Assembly (NCBI GenBank): GCA_026929865.2
Contig: CM049411.1
Location: 6,446,501-6,510,500, forward strand
DNA: 64,000 nt
From: Hyperoplus lanceolatus
Lineage: Eukaryota > Chordata > Actinopteri > Uranoscopiformes > Ammodytidae
Direction: 5' to 3'
Numbering within the stretch: position 1 is the stretch's first letter; each line of letters opens with the position of its first letter. The notes beneath the pieces are model-generated. The model worked only from the letters and a program-made list of their open reading frames with translations. It was not told the origin of the DNA and made no database searches. Both the position numbers and the translations under genes were made by a program. Of this stretch, positions 52,822 to 63,845 are shown piece by piece.

Positions 52822-53275
52822 TGTCAGGGTTGACACAAAATGGCAGGCAAGGACCCAATAGCACGACAGACACACAGTTCAGGTTCAGCAACAAAGGTTT
52901 AATGAAGAGCAGTTCAAACCAGGTAGTTGGTATCAAGGCAAACAAATCCAGTAGGGGCAGGCAAAAGGGTAGTCCAAGGTCAGAAGGGTGGGTCAAAACG
53001 CAAGTAGGCAGGCAGGCAGGAAAACAGGCAAGAATACAGAATAGGCTGGAGAGCTACGTAACACGAAAGACAATCTGGCAGAGAACTGAGGGAATGAACC
53101 GGTATATATACTGTGGGGCTAATAGCTGATGGGGAGCAGGTGAGTATGGTTAGGCCAGGTGAAAGTAATCAACAGGGAGTGCAGAGCAGGGGGGAGTGGC
53201 CGGGTCTGAAATGACAAGAGAGTTAGAATGGGAACAGACAAGTGAAAAAACTAAACTGTGGCTGAAGTTGTGACA
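52822..53275 (-). repeat. 5' LTR of the chromovirus
   Basis: 454 bp, upstream relative to the element's transcription. It contains a TATATATA box at 53103-53110. About 25-30 bp downstream is the predicted transcript start (about 53080-53086), leaving U3 at about 53275-53084. A possible ATTAAA signal on the minus strand lies at 52898-52903. It differs from the 3' LTR at 52919, 53110, 53194 and 53269. Confidence 0.97.
53103..53110 (-). promoter_or_regulatory. TATA box of the retrotransposon promoter
   Basis: TATATATA in the 5' LTR. The 3' LTR has a substitution in the first base of the box as read on the coding strand (48340). The distance to the segment complementary to the primer site places transcript initiation there. 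Confidence 0.7.
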
Positions 53276-53280
53276 CAGAG

Positions 53281-53393
53281 AGAGTTTTGTGGAGCTGATA
53301 GGCTTCATCGACTTTGTGTCAACTCATTTGACGATGGCTTGAATGTAACCGAAATGCATTTATATGAAACAAATCACGCACTGTAGCTTTAAA
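53281..53393 (-). repeat. MITE family B, right part, after the retrotransposon
   Basis: It continues the interrupted MITE: AGAGTTTTGTGGAGCTGATA, TTGTGTCAACTCATTTGAC, GCATTTATATGAAAC and the end GCACTGTAGCTTTAA. It is the reverse complement of 14130-14246 and 20180-20285. Together with 47794-48051 it makes a full MITE of about 370 bp. Confidence 0.85.
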
Positions 53394-54481
53394 TCAAACA
53401 GAGCAAGACGCTGTTGTCATCGACTCGCTTGCAGTCCAGAAGAGCTTTGTCATGGAGTCGAGGGGAAGGGAGGGTATTAGGGAGGGGATGGATCACCAGT
53501 GATGGTCTGGTTGGCACATTCACATTAATACAATCAGATGCATTGTGGTTACAGCAAAGATGACATCAAGAAAAACTGGATTCAAGCTGCGGAGGGAGGT
53601 TTTGGTTAGAGAGTGACTACTGCCTGTCATAAATCTGTTTCTCATGGGCTGCATAATCTCCCCCTGACTTGCCATGTCTACCACCACCCACACAAATACT
53701 TTGCTCCTGTTTAGAAATCATCCACGGGAGAAAATGTAATTGTTTCTGTGCGCCGCTCTTAAAGGAGGCAAGCTTTTTAACAATCCCCTCTGCTCAGTTT
53801 ATTTTTCATAAATGCCAGCTGAATTAACTGGCCTTTATTGAAAACATGCGTTTAGCTCAAGTGCTTTGGGTGACCACCAGTTATTGTGCGTGCGAGTTTG
53901 CCTGTGTGCCAGTGCTACAGACAAATTGGATGGACAACTCTGTCCATTGCTCAATTTAGTGGATCCGGTTATTGCTCAAACACCATCTGGAGATGACACC
54001 CTTGCTGATAGGAACTCCTGAACGCCATAGAATGAAACAGACATTTTTTAGACATGATGTGAGGCAGCAATTACGGAAACTTCAAAGCCCATTTTGCACT
54101 CCACCCTGCAGAGGAAGAGAAGGGCCTGGCGCGTCAAAGTGTGGGTCATCAAACTAGCCCTCCTTGGAAAAGCACCAGTTGACAGAGGGGAAGTGAAGCG
54201 AGTCAGCTCATTGCATATGAATTTAAGCAAATTTGGGAGTTTGTTTGTAACTGCTGGAACATGCTGTCTGCGGTTTTGCTTCTGTCAGCCTTAATCCGAA
54301 AAACGTTATTATCCCATTTTATTATAGCCCGGCTCATGTTGCATTAGCGTGTTTATTTAATTGTGTTTGTTTATTATTTAATGAAGTTAGAAGGCTCATT
54401 GGGATTGAAATATGTTTTCAGGAGAGACCTCACCACATGAAATCAATTGACTGTACTTAGTAGAGGCTGAATTTCTTGATC
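53394..54481. other. Non-coding stretch, no gene seen
   Basis: No exon, RNA gene or repeat recognised between two MITE family B copies. Confidence 0.5.
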
Positions 54482-54691
54482 TTAAATACATATTGCGTAA
54501 CTTTTTTCGTATAAATGAATGTCTTTTATGTTTCAATTGTTGATTCTACTGATAAGAAAAAACCTGGACGTTCAGCAGAAGGTATAAAATCCATGCACGA
54601 TCACTGAAGGCTTTACCTCATGTAGAAAGTTTTGTTGTAATTACTCAGAATTCCTTATGGGGATGACAGAAGTCACATACTATAGCTGTAA
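54482..54691 (+). repeat. MITE family B copy with an internal deletion
   Basis: It starts TTAAATACATATTGCGTAAC and matches CGTATAAATGAATGTC, then jumps to GATTCTACTGATAAGAAAAA, ACCTGGACGTTCAGC and GGTATAAAATCCATGC. It ends near ACTATAGCTGTAA. About 150 bp of the middle, present at 20220-20375, is missing. Confidence 0.75.
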
Positions 54692-56853
54692 CAGTGAATC
54701 AGAGGGATGCATCGGTCTTTATAGCCAATAGCTATTCTACATAAACGCAAGCCAAGTGTTGGATCTGTCCAGCATGAAAAGACAAAGGTAAATGATTGAC
54801 TTGTGAGGAAAGAGAGAGATATGTAGCCAGATAGCTGGAGGGGAACAGCTGCCTCTTTATGCAAACTAGAGATACTTTTCTGAAGAGTTGACAGACCTAA
54901 CCAGGATTAAAAGCCAGGTGGAAATGTGTGGAAATTGGATTTGGTGACAAGAAAGGCAAATACAACAGGATGTAAAATATTTTTCATTGCTGTTGGTTAC
55001 TCTTTTGCTTATGGGTTAGACATATTAACTTTAAAAAGCTATAAGCACATGAATATGTTTCTGCCCCCTAGTGTCCAAAAATCACTTAATACAGCTTTAA
55101 AAAGTAAATTGAATGAATACTCAAATTCAAGTATCACAAAAAGCTCTCTTCAAAAGTAATTTTCTTAATTTCATACTATAATCTCCGCATCTCAATACTT
55201 TTGCTGCTCTCTGATTTGCTGTTATTTCAGACATATCTGAACTTGCCATGACACTCGTTTGGCCGATAAAATCTTGACGTTCAGCCTGCAAAAGTCGAAG
55301 TGTTATGGGAATTTTCTTTTATTAGTCACTGATCAAAAACAGAAATACTGAAAAAAAAATCTAATCAGATCGTTTTTCCTTATTTAGACATATGAAGCCA
55401 AACTTGACATAATGGTTTTTAGTGTTAATCTCAATTTGATATTGATTCAGTTTTTTTATTTAATTTTTTTATTATTCTTGCACTGAACCGTCACTGCTCT
55501 TTGTATCAGCGAGAGGAAAAATCTTGTCTTTATTTATGCTGTTTAAATTCACTGCAACACATTAACAACCTCACAGTTTACAACAGCCCAAATGTATAGA
55601 GACATTTTAATTGCTTTTGTGTGTGGAAGTATTGACCTTGCTTATGTCAGCTTTCCTTGAGTCGTCAGTTCCATTGACCTCAAGCTCATTACCGACTGAC
55701 GGGTTGTGTAAACTCTCCATTCTACACGTGTTAGATTGGCCTTTACATGCCCTGCCAGTCACACACAGATTAACATACACATACCACATAGCAGTTATAC
55801 TAAACATGTGTTATAGACAGCTCTTTTAGGGAACTGAAAAAAGTGTACCAAAAATCTAAAAAAAAAAAATGCTATTTTATTTTCCAATACTAAATTATCT
55901 TATTTGTAAGAACATGGCACCCATTGCTTTCATTGCAAAGACACAAAGCCCAGAAGATGATGATTAGGCCAGAGAAAGGCATTCTTGCCTGCAGGACCTT
56001 GGGACTCGCTGTGGTTGTTTAGAAATGTTTGTTGACAGCTCTGTTTCCTATCCTAAGCACCTCCCGTAGTCCTGAGCACACATGGTTGGCTGGCCGGCCG
56101 CTCTGCATGCCTGGCCTCAGCTGAGAGACTGAGAGGCTTACATGGCTCAGTGCAAGCCCCCGACCCGTACGGTGCTACTGTCCAATGCTGGAAAAAGTGT
56201 CACCTACTTTGACATCAGAATCAGAATCTCTGTGTTGTCATTGCACAAAGCACAATTAAATTAAAGCAGAATGATGCACATGATTACCTGAGGTTCAGGT
56301 ATTTAATTGTGCAGTATTTAGTGTAATAAAATACACATCTTTACTGATGCACTGATAGTCCTATTTTCATAGGCATTTTCATAGGGACTCATTTGATTAC
56401 TCACTAAATAGAAAAAAACACTTTTACCACTTACTCACCACACTTGGATGCTGTGGTTAACATTGGGGAACGTCCTTACTCTCGCCTCTCTGTCCTGACC
56501 TCAGCTTCTCCCTTCCCTGCTGAGAATTAGAATCTCATCTTGCAGGAAACACTATCCACCTTTTCCAAAGCCTTGTGTTGTTGTCAGAGGAACATGGAAA
56601 TTAGTTGAACTTCTTGTGCTTTTCAGCGTTTTTTCTTTCCTTCAGGCAGCCAGACCACAGATCTCTTCTGGTTTCCATTTGCTCTAAGCTATTAGCGCTT
56701 TGTGAACTGATAAGGGAGTGGTTTGGAGGATAGCACAAACATCCGTCTCCGAATACATCCGTCATCATTCCACATGTGTGTTTGACTTAATAATAATATC
56801 CGCTCCTGGAAAAAAGTTGGGAACCGGAAAAAAGGCCCGGAGGTGGAAGTACC

Positions 56854-56910
<57 letters not shown>

Positions 56911-57368
56911 CTTTTTGACTTAATGTAATCCTCGTTCGAAAAGGGTCGGAATGTCATGTGTTCGGTTTAAGTATATTCCATCTCAATAAACGTCTTGGAC
57001 GGCCCACGCCATTGTTAAGCAATTGAATTGCGCAGGGCAGCTGACCAGGAATGCACCACTTTTAAGACTTTTAAAGGGTTTTTGGCATGTCAGCGGCAAG
57101 TGCTTCACATGCTATGAATATCACCTTAGGACAGTTTCCAGTGGTTGCTGCTTTTTAGAAGTCAACAAAAAAGAGACTCGCTTGCTTTTGTTAGATGGAT
57201 ACCTACTGGCAAAAACAGGCATCAGTCAAGCGTATCTTTGTTTGCAGACGATAAACATTTCGATTTGATACTTTTCTGCGTTTGGAAGAACATCAGTTAA
57301 GACTGTGTTGACAGTGCCTAAGCCGTACGAGTGACTGTCTTCTAGATGACTCTTTGGCTACGTGCTAA
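54692..57368. other. Non-coding stretch with an AG microsatellite
   Basis: It contains an uninterrupted (AG)n run at 56863-56906. No exon or known repeat recognised; frames of 60-80 codons lack motifs. Confidence 0.5.
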
Positions 57369-57376
57369 ACGCTAAG

Positions 57377-59455
57377 CAGAGGTGGAAAGAGTACAAAAAT
57401 ATTCTACTCAAGTAAAAGTATGATTACTTGGATGAAATTTTACTTAAGTAAAAGTGAAAGTACTGGTCTAAAAATCTACTGAAGTAAAAGTGAAAAAGTA
57501 GCCTAGCTGATTAAAAATGTACTTAAAGTACAAGTTACTAGTTACTTTTTAACAGCGGGAGGGGGCAGGGGTCTCTTCAGTGTAGGGCTTTCTATATATA
57601 GACAAGGGGATATAAATCTCAAACTAGTTTTGTTTAATTAATACACTTTTACACTTTTACAAATTAGTGCACAAATTAAACAAATCATGTCACAACACGT
57701 GTATGGATGTATACTGTGTCATTATACTTTAGATAAGCAAATATGGAGCAAATTGTCTGTTAATGGGGGAATGGGAATGTAACCGGTCTACATACCTAAA
57801 CAGACTGCAGCTGTAGTTCTAATAATGTAATTGTAATTGTGTACAATTGATCTAAACAAAATACTGATGTTGGTTTATAAAGCCCTAAATGGTTTAGGGC
57901 CAAAATATATTACCGATCTGCTAATCCGTTATGAACCGTACAGAGCCCTTAGGTCGTCTGGGACAGGTCTACTTACAGTCCATAGAGTTAGGACTAAACA
58001 AGGAGAAGCAGCTTTTAATTTTTATGCACCAAAAATCTGGAACAAACTCCCAGAGAACTTGAGGTCTGCTGAAACTCTCAGCTCCTTTAAATCAAATCTG
58101 AAGACTTTTCTGTTTCCATTTTAACCTGTAATTTTTAAATGTTATTATTTAGCTTTTAAATGTTTTATTCATTCGCTTTTCTAATGTGTATTGTATATTT
58201 TAATCTTGCCCCTGTAAAGCACTTTGAATGGCCTTGTGTCTGAATTGTGCTATATAAATAAACTTGCCTTGCCTTGCCCAAAACCATGGAAATTGCAAGG
58301 TGAGGCTGCTCAATTTTGACATGAAAAAATCATAATCATTATTATTTTGATTGACATTGTGTAATCACAATAATTAGACAATTATTCATTGATTCAAGAA
58401 CTGCAACATGCACTTAATTAACATTTGAAACCATGACTTTGGACTTTAAACATATCCTAATTGAACTGAAAACAAGGAAAATGCAAATAGCCTAAGTAAA
58501 ACATATTTTTTATAATTAAATAAATTAAGTGTCAAAATCAAAATAAACCGTTGCAAATGTTGTCGATAGGGCACATCTTTTGCTAGCAGGAATGTGAGGG
58601 CATATTGTATTTATATCTCATGGAGATGGCTGGATAAGCAAGTTGCATTATAGACTACAGTGTTCTTAATTGATGACTGTTGTGGTGGCAAGAGTCAAGG
58701 AACTTCCAGTGTTTGTTATTCCTTTATTGCTTGGTCATAGACCACTTGAATTCGACTGAAAGTGAGTAAACTAATTGGTTGTGATGTTTTGAGGTGCAGC
58801 TGGGTCGCACATGCCTTTTTTTCTCTCTCTCTCTCACGGTCGCACATGTCATCTGACTCGTGTGTCCGCACATAACATATCTTGCACATTGTTTCAGTCT
58901 ATTACTTTTACCTTTCTTCTCGAGCAATGGTTGACTTTCTGCCGTCTTCTAGAAGTGTTTCAAAGCTCCCGGCAACACGCACCATCTCCATTCTACTCTG
59001 CACTGTTAAACTGAAAGCTAGGTGAGGGAGGGGCCGATCGCACGGCTGGATGAAAGGTTTGCTGCATTTAAAAGCCTTCACGTCTTCACGTGCGGTACAA
59101 TGACAGTTTAACTAGGATTATTTTGTTTCAATGATAGAGGGAAGCAATGTTTGTTGTTATAATTTAGTCGCAATGATCCTGTTGATCATTCTCTGTGTTA
59201 GTTTCCAGTATTGTGCAGTAAAAATAAAAGCACCCCGCGATATTTCTTTTCTTTTCTCTCCTTTCCCTATCTATTTTTTTACTCAGTAACGCAGGTGATA
59301 TGAAATGTAGCGAAGTTCAATACTTCAAAATAAACATACTCAAAGTAAAAGTAAAAGTATAGGTTTTAAAAATCACTTAGAAAATTACAAGTACACGAAA
59401 AAACTACTCAATTACAGAAACGCGAGTAAATGGAATTCGCTATTTTGCACCCCTG
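57377..59455. mobile_element. Large non-autonomous hAT transposon with perfect 8-bp target duplication
   Basis: It begins CAGAGGTGG and ends CACCCCTG. The octamer ACGCTAAG is repeated exactly on both sides (57369-57376, 59456-59463). Each subterminal region carries repeated AAGTAAAAGTA-type motifs (57400-57570 and 59320-59420), a known feature of hAT transposase-binding ends. It is 2079 bp long, includes an L2-like fragment, and has no transposase frame. The segment 58310-58390 with ATCATAATCATTATTATTTT may be from another old repeat. Confidence 0.92.
57837..58280 (+). mobile_element. L2-like LINE 3' fragment with ORF2 C-terminus
   Basis: An open frame of 95 codons (57837-58124) reads LVYKALNGLGPKYITDLL, then YRALRSSGTGLLTVHRVRT and FYAPKIWNKLPENLRS. 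This is the typical C-terminal tail of fish L2/CR1-group reverse transcriptase polyproteins. The ATG is not a real start; the element is 5'-truncated. The 3' UTR includes CCTGTAAAGCACTTTGAAT (58211-58229) and a terminal CCTTG repeat (58264-58278), typical of L2 tails. It lies inside the hAT at 57377-59455, so it was either carried along or inserted later. Confidence 0.82.
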
Positions 59456-59463
59456 ACGCTAAG

Positions 59464-59565
59464 CCGCAACAAGCTGAATGTGCAAGTTCAAGAAGGAGAC
59501 AGAAAGATTTGTTTGCGGTATTTCAACATTTATTCCACGTAGGTGCTTTTCTTGAGTCAACTGAG
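59464..59565. other. Short spacer
   Basis: About 100 bp between the hAT target duplication and the next MITE. Confidence 0.5.
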
Positions 59566-59828
59566 TTAAAGGTGGAGTCAGCTATTCTTGAGAAAGGGTC
59601 AAAATCAGTGAATATCTCCTCACGATCTAGGCTAGGCTCTGTAATCTGGCATTGTGCTATACAGTGGGCCCCTTTGTTTCCGTACCAGTTTACAGAGCCT
59701 AGGATGTGTATGAACACCAGATTTTTTTCAGCACACTGCAAGCAGACCAAAAACGAGATATTCACTGATTTTGACAAAACGTGATTTTGACACCAAGTGT
59801 TCTCCAGAATCTCTGACTCCACCTTTAA
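59566..59828 (+). mobile_element. Palindromic MITE family A, second complete copy (263 bp)
   Basis: Left end TTAAAGGTGGAGTCAGCTAT and right end TCTGACTCCACCTTTAA are inverted repeats. Interior blocks GGCTCTGTAATCTGG and CCAGTTTACAGAGCC are also inverted. It is shorter than the 38981 copy by a deletion in the left arm. It is non-coding; the antiparallel frames over it reflect its symmetry. Confidence 0.85.
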
Positions 59829-61279
59829 ACTGAAGACTTGGGGAAGTGGAGACAAGTTAATTCCCACTACACTAAGAGCAGCAAAGACCTTTTTTGGGAA
59901 ACAATCATCATCTCAAACTTTCAAGTTCAAAGATTAAATTAACATAGACACATGCCGGATGAACACAGCTTAACTCTTTTCCTACGGCGCAATCCCATAT
60001 TTTTCTTTCTCCCACATTCGAAACAAAGGAAGTCCTTATTTTTTTTATAGTGGTCAGTATGTTCTATAAATATTCCTTAAAGCGCGGCCATGTGTCAATG
60101 GGGAACTGTTTGTGAACTCTTGGCGTTGTGTGTGTGTGTACCTAATGGAGTCCGGTTTCTAACACTTGTAGCAGTGTATGGGATCCTCCGAGACCTTCTC
60201 CTGCACCTGGTGTTTCAAATCTTCATCGATGACACTTTCCATTTGAGCCTGTACGGACCCAATATGTCGTACATTTGTTGGGAATAGATCGTGCCTGATT
60301 ACTTGTGCACCGCTGTTAATTCCCCAGGTCTACATGGGGGTCACTTACAGGCCGCCCTACAAGCACACAGGAACAGATGCTTAAGTCAGCATCAATATAT
60401 TTAGGGTACTGTTACTGTTCAACGTACCGCTCTTAACTATGTGTTCTCTGGACTTTCTTGGGATTTTTTATTTTTTTTGTTCCGTTCACAAGTTGCGTTG
60501 AGTAAAAGCATGGGCATGTCTGTTCTCTCTTGGAAAACGGGGCCCTTTGGAAATGACATAATGACTGCACATTATGGATGATGTAGTGAAATTTAATATC
60601 TAGTGTTCTGCATTGGCACGACAGAAGCCCGCAGTTGCCACAGTGATGATTTTTCTGTTTTGTGTTTTGTGTTATGCACTGAGTTTCTTTGGCCCCTTTA
60701 AAGGGAGCTCTGGTCCCGGTAATTAAAAATTACATTTTGCTGATAAAACGTTGTATAAACACCTCATTTTTGGTTGGGTTGAATATTCCGTAGCTGGATT
60801 GCATAACTCCTGTTTCACTGTGAGGCCAAAGATTCAGGGAGAACTTGGAGTGTGTATCAGATATGACAAACATCCACAGAACTCTCACATAAATCAAATT
60901 AATGGATGCGTTTTGAGCTCTCGGACTAGCGCTGTATTACGCTTGAAGACTTGTGGGAGGTTAGATGATGGTGTCAACTCAAATCCACCACCCTAATAAA
61001 CAATGAAATGTTGGTGTTATGATTTAGCAGAGATCGCAAGAGGCAAGATTTATTCCTTTACTTATGCAGTAATGGGCCGACAATCCAAATCACGTCAAAT
61101 CTCAACTTGCTTATTGACTGTATTTAATTTAAAATATTTACAAATAATATAATATACAAGAACAGGCAACACTGTAACACATTACTTTAACCCCTTACTT
61201 TTTTATTTAGCATAAGCAGTATATGGTTTAAAACTTATTAGAACAAAGTTGTAAGCATGCAGGTAAATTCACCAAATCA
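59829..61279. other. Non-coding stretch, no gene seen
   Basis: No exon, RNA gene or repeat recognised. A short TG run lies near 60127-60139. Confidence 0.5.
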
Positions 61280-61369
61280 ATAGGACTTATCCCTATTGGT
61301 TGACAAATACATTAATAAACATGTATAGGACTTATCCCTATTGGTTGACAAATACATTAATAAACATGT
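61280..61369. repeat. Perfect 45-bp tandem duplication
   Basis: The unit beginning ATAGGACTTATCCCTATTGG (61280-61324) is repeated without mismatch at 61325-61369. The first three bases of a third unit follow. A recent local slippage or unequal exchange is likely. Confidence 0.95.
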
Positions 61370-62149
61370 ATAGCCGCTAACAACTACACAACAGTGTGTT
61401 AAACCATTTATTAAATGTTTAAATGGGTTTTCAATTTAAGTATAAGACCAACAAGTTCAAATAAGAATGATAACACACAAGCCAGCTTTTTTCAAATATA
61501 TCTGCCTTTACTTTATTCATGTACTGTACAGTATTTAATTTCCAAAGTCTCTATCATAACTATATGACAATAATGGCTATCATTTTTTTTTTACTACAAA
61601 AGGTTGCATAAATAATTTAAATGTGGAAATAAAAAATAAATATGCAGTTCATTCTTTTATAAGAGTCCTTCTCCTGTAGTCCGTAATAGGAAGCAGCACC
61701 CGCCCGCCCTCCCTCACTCGCTCTCTCTCTTTCTCTCTCTCTTTGTGACACCCAAGTCAAGTGAGGGCACCGCCGCAGAAGACCACACAGGTATGATATG
61801 TACAATCAACGTTACTATGCATCACAGCTCTCAGCTTACACACACATGACAAAAAGCCCCACTTTCCAGTAAGGCGCTATTTCAAACAATACCATCGGAG
61901 AAAAAAGGAAACAAACATTGTCAGTTTACAGTTTAGAGAACCATAGCAAGAAAAAAACACCGGAGCACTGACAATATGTGGAAAAACATTGTGAACGAAA
62001 AATTCTTCATGAAATATCAACGTCCATTCGGAAGCATTTCGCTAAAAGGGGAAGGAGGTTGTGTTGTCTGCGCAGACAGACTTGGGCATTGTCACTTCCT
62101 TTTCCCGCCCCGGATTTTTTATCCTTTTCAATACAATGATGAAAACTGA
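61370..62149. other. Non-coding stretch, no gene seen
   Basis: AT-rich DNA with a TC-rich patch near 61720-61745. It lies beyond the proposed polyadenylation signal of the right-hand gene. Confidence 0.5.
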
Positions 62150-62155
62150 TTTATT
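62150..62155 (-). promoter_or_regulatory. Candidate polyadenylation signal for the sost-like gene
   Basis: The minus strand reads AATAAA here, about 1.7 kb after the stop codon. It is the first such hexamer I found downstream. A 3' UTR of this size would be in keeping with long sclerostin 3' UTRs in other vertebrates. Without a transcript this is a guess. Confidence 0.3.
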
Positions 62156-62419
62156 GTTCGCTATGTGCTATTATTAGTCCTATCTTTTCTGTCTGAGAGC
62201 TATTTACAGAATGGGGGAGAATTAGTGAGAGAGGAGTGGAAGGAGTGGCTGAAACAAGATGGATGGATAGTTTGGCTGTTGGAAAAGGGCTTGATTCTCT
62301 TGCTCTGTTTTTTGGTCCCCGCTACAAAAGAAATTCCGGTGTGGGCGTAGCGTGCTGGAGAAAGCTGCTGTGTGCCCCTAGGTAACAAACGCAACCGCGC
62401 TCAATTTTGGGATCGCCTC

Positions 62420-62479
<60 letters not shown>

Positions 62480-63845
62480 CATGGTGCACTTTTTTTTTCT
62501 TGTGTTGCGATTTCCAAGCAAACAGGAACTGGCAAAGTGTAGAGGAAATGGCTTTTTATGACTCAAATAACACAGGAATTGGGCTCATTTAAGTCATTAA
62601 AGAGGAGTCACACAAGACTTCCCAATCCCATTTTTCTTTCTCTCTCTCTCTCCCTGATTTTCGGTGGAAAAGGGCGCTACTGTAGTAACGAAAAGGCCTA
62701 CACCTTGCTTTCCAATACCCATACTCCCCTCCTATTTAGTATGGTAGAAAAAAAGATTAAGGATGTTCCAATTCTTGTGGCCAGATGTAGCATGCTTAAA
62801 AAATACCCAGATGCCCTACTACATCCGGTCGGGATTTTCAGTGTGAGAAACAGCATGATTTTTGGGCGATTCTGACCCACAATCCAATGCTCACCGGAAG
62901 TGAAGTCACATCGACGAAACCTCTGAATGAAAACAATCAGCGATGCGACAGATATATAAGAAAGAGGCAAGTTCAAGGCGCGATGTTATGATGAAATAAG
63001 TAAACGGATGTCTCAACTGTATGCCTACTGCACGCTAACTTGATACTTTTTTATGATCGGCTGTAGTATGCAGAATAGAAAAAAAGAAAGAGTTATGCGA
63101 CTTGGAACACAGGGGCTGTATCTGGGAAAAGGCGCTATTGTAACAAACAGGCCCGGGTTGGGTCTGCTGCAGTGTGTAAAGCCGTCCCGATGAGTGAGGC
63201 CTGCAGTGGCCCGTCATAGAACCATGGGCCTCTCTCTCAAAAGCTGTCAACATCCCACGGTCTGAGCCCCCCTTAGCTGCCACCATCTCCCTCCACACGC
63301 GGGCCAAAAAGGAGATGGATTACAACCACCTTTTCGACTCTAAAAAACAGGGCTTTGCAGTGTAGCAGCTCTCACATCCGCTGGATGTTTGTACAGATGG
63401 GCTCCAAGCCTCCGGGGAGGACTTCTCATTACGCTTTCAAATGAAAATCGGAACCCAAGGCCAGGGGAAGGTTTTTTTTTTTTTTTTAGCTGTTGGTGTG
63501 GGGTGATCGGAAATTTGTTTTCACATTATCCAACAACATCTCCCTGACCAGTCACAGTTGTGTGGTGTGGTGGCAAGCCCCTAACCCCTAGCCCTGGCAC
63601 TTCTGACTCCTTCTTTGAAAAAATACTGTCTGCTGACAAGTGTCTGACAAAATGATGACTTATGATGAATTAAAAAAAAAAAACAGCCCAGCAAATAGCT
63701 TATGAATTTGCTCTCTCGGAAATGTATTTTGCATCTCTTCCTCACTTGAAAGAGACATGTTGGTGAGTGTGTTGTGTAACGTGTACATGTGTGCTTTGGT
63801 GTCTGTATGTCTGTCTGTCCTTGGATGCTTCTTAATAGTCCCACT
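62156..63845 (-). other. Probable 3' UTR / downstream region of the sost-like gene
   Basis: No coding frame of note. It contains a (CA)n run at 62422-62479 and A/T homopolymers at 63473-63487 and 63672-63683. Whether it is all transcribed depends on the polyadenylation site used. Confidence 0.4.

Larger units (their letters stand above)
48052..53275 (-). mobile_element. Full-length Ty3/Gypsy chromovirus (Tf1/sushi-like), defective
   Basis: It is 5224 bp long and read on the minus strand: 5' LTR, primer site, gag, pol (protease, reverse transcriptase, RNase H, integrase, chromodomain), polypurine tract and 3' LTR. The LTRs are 454 bp, begin TGTCA and end TGACA, and differ at four positions. 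A 5-bp duplication, CAGAG, flanks it (48047-48051, 53276-53280). The gene order with integrase after RNase H defines Ty3/Gypsy; the C-terminal chromodomain defines chromoviruses. The -1 gag/pol frame relation and apparent self-priming site match the Tf1/sushi group found in fish. Three stops in gag, one stop in pol and a frame change before the chromodomain make this copy non-autonomous, although its LTRs look young. Confidence 0.97.

Noticed and set aside
59509..59867. 91- and 114-codon antiparallel frames at 59.5-59.9 kb
   Set aside because: They coincide with palindromic MITE family A and mirror each other because of its inverted symmetry.
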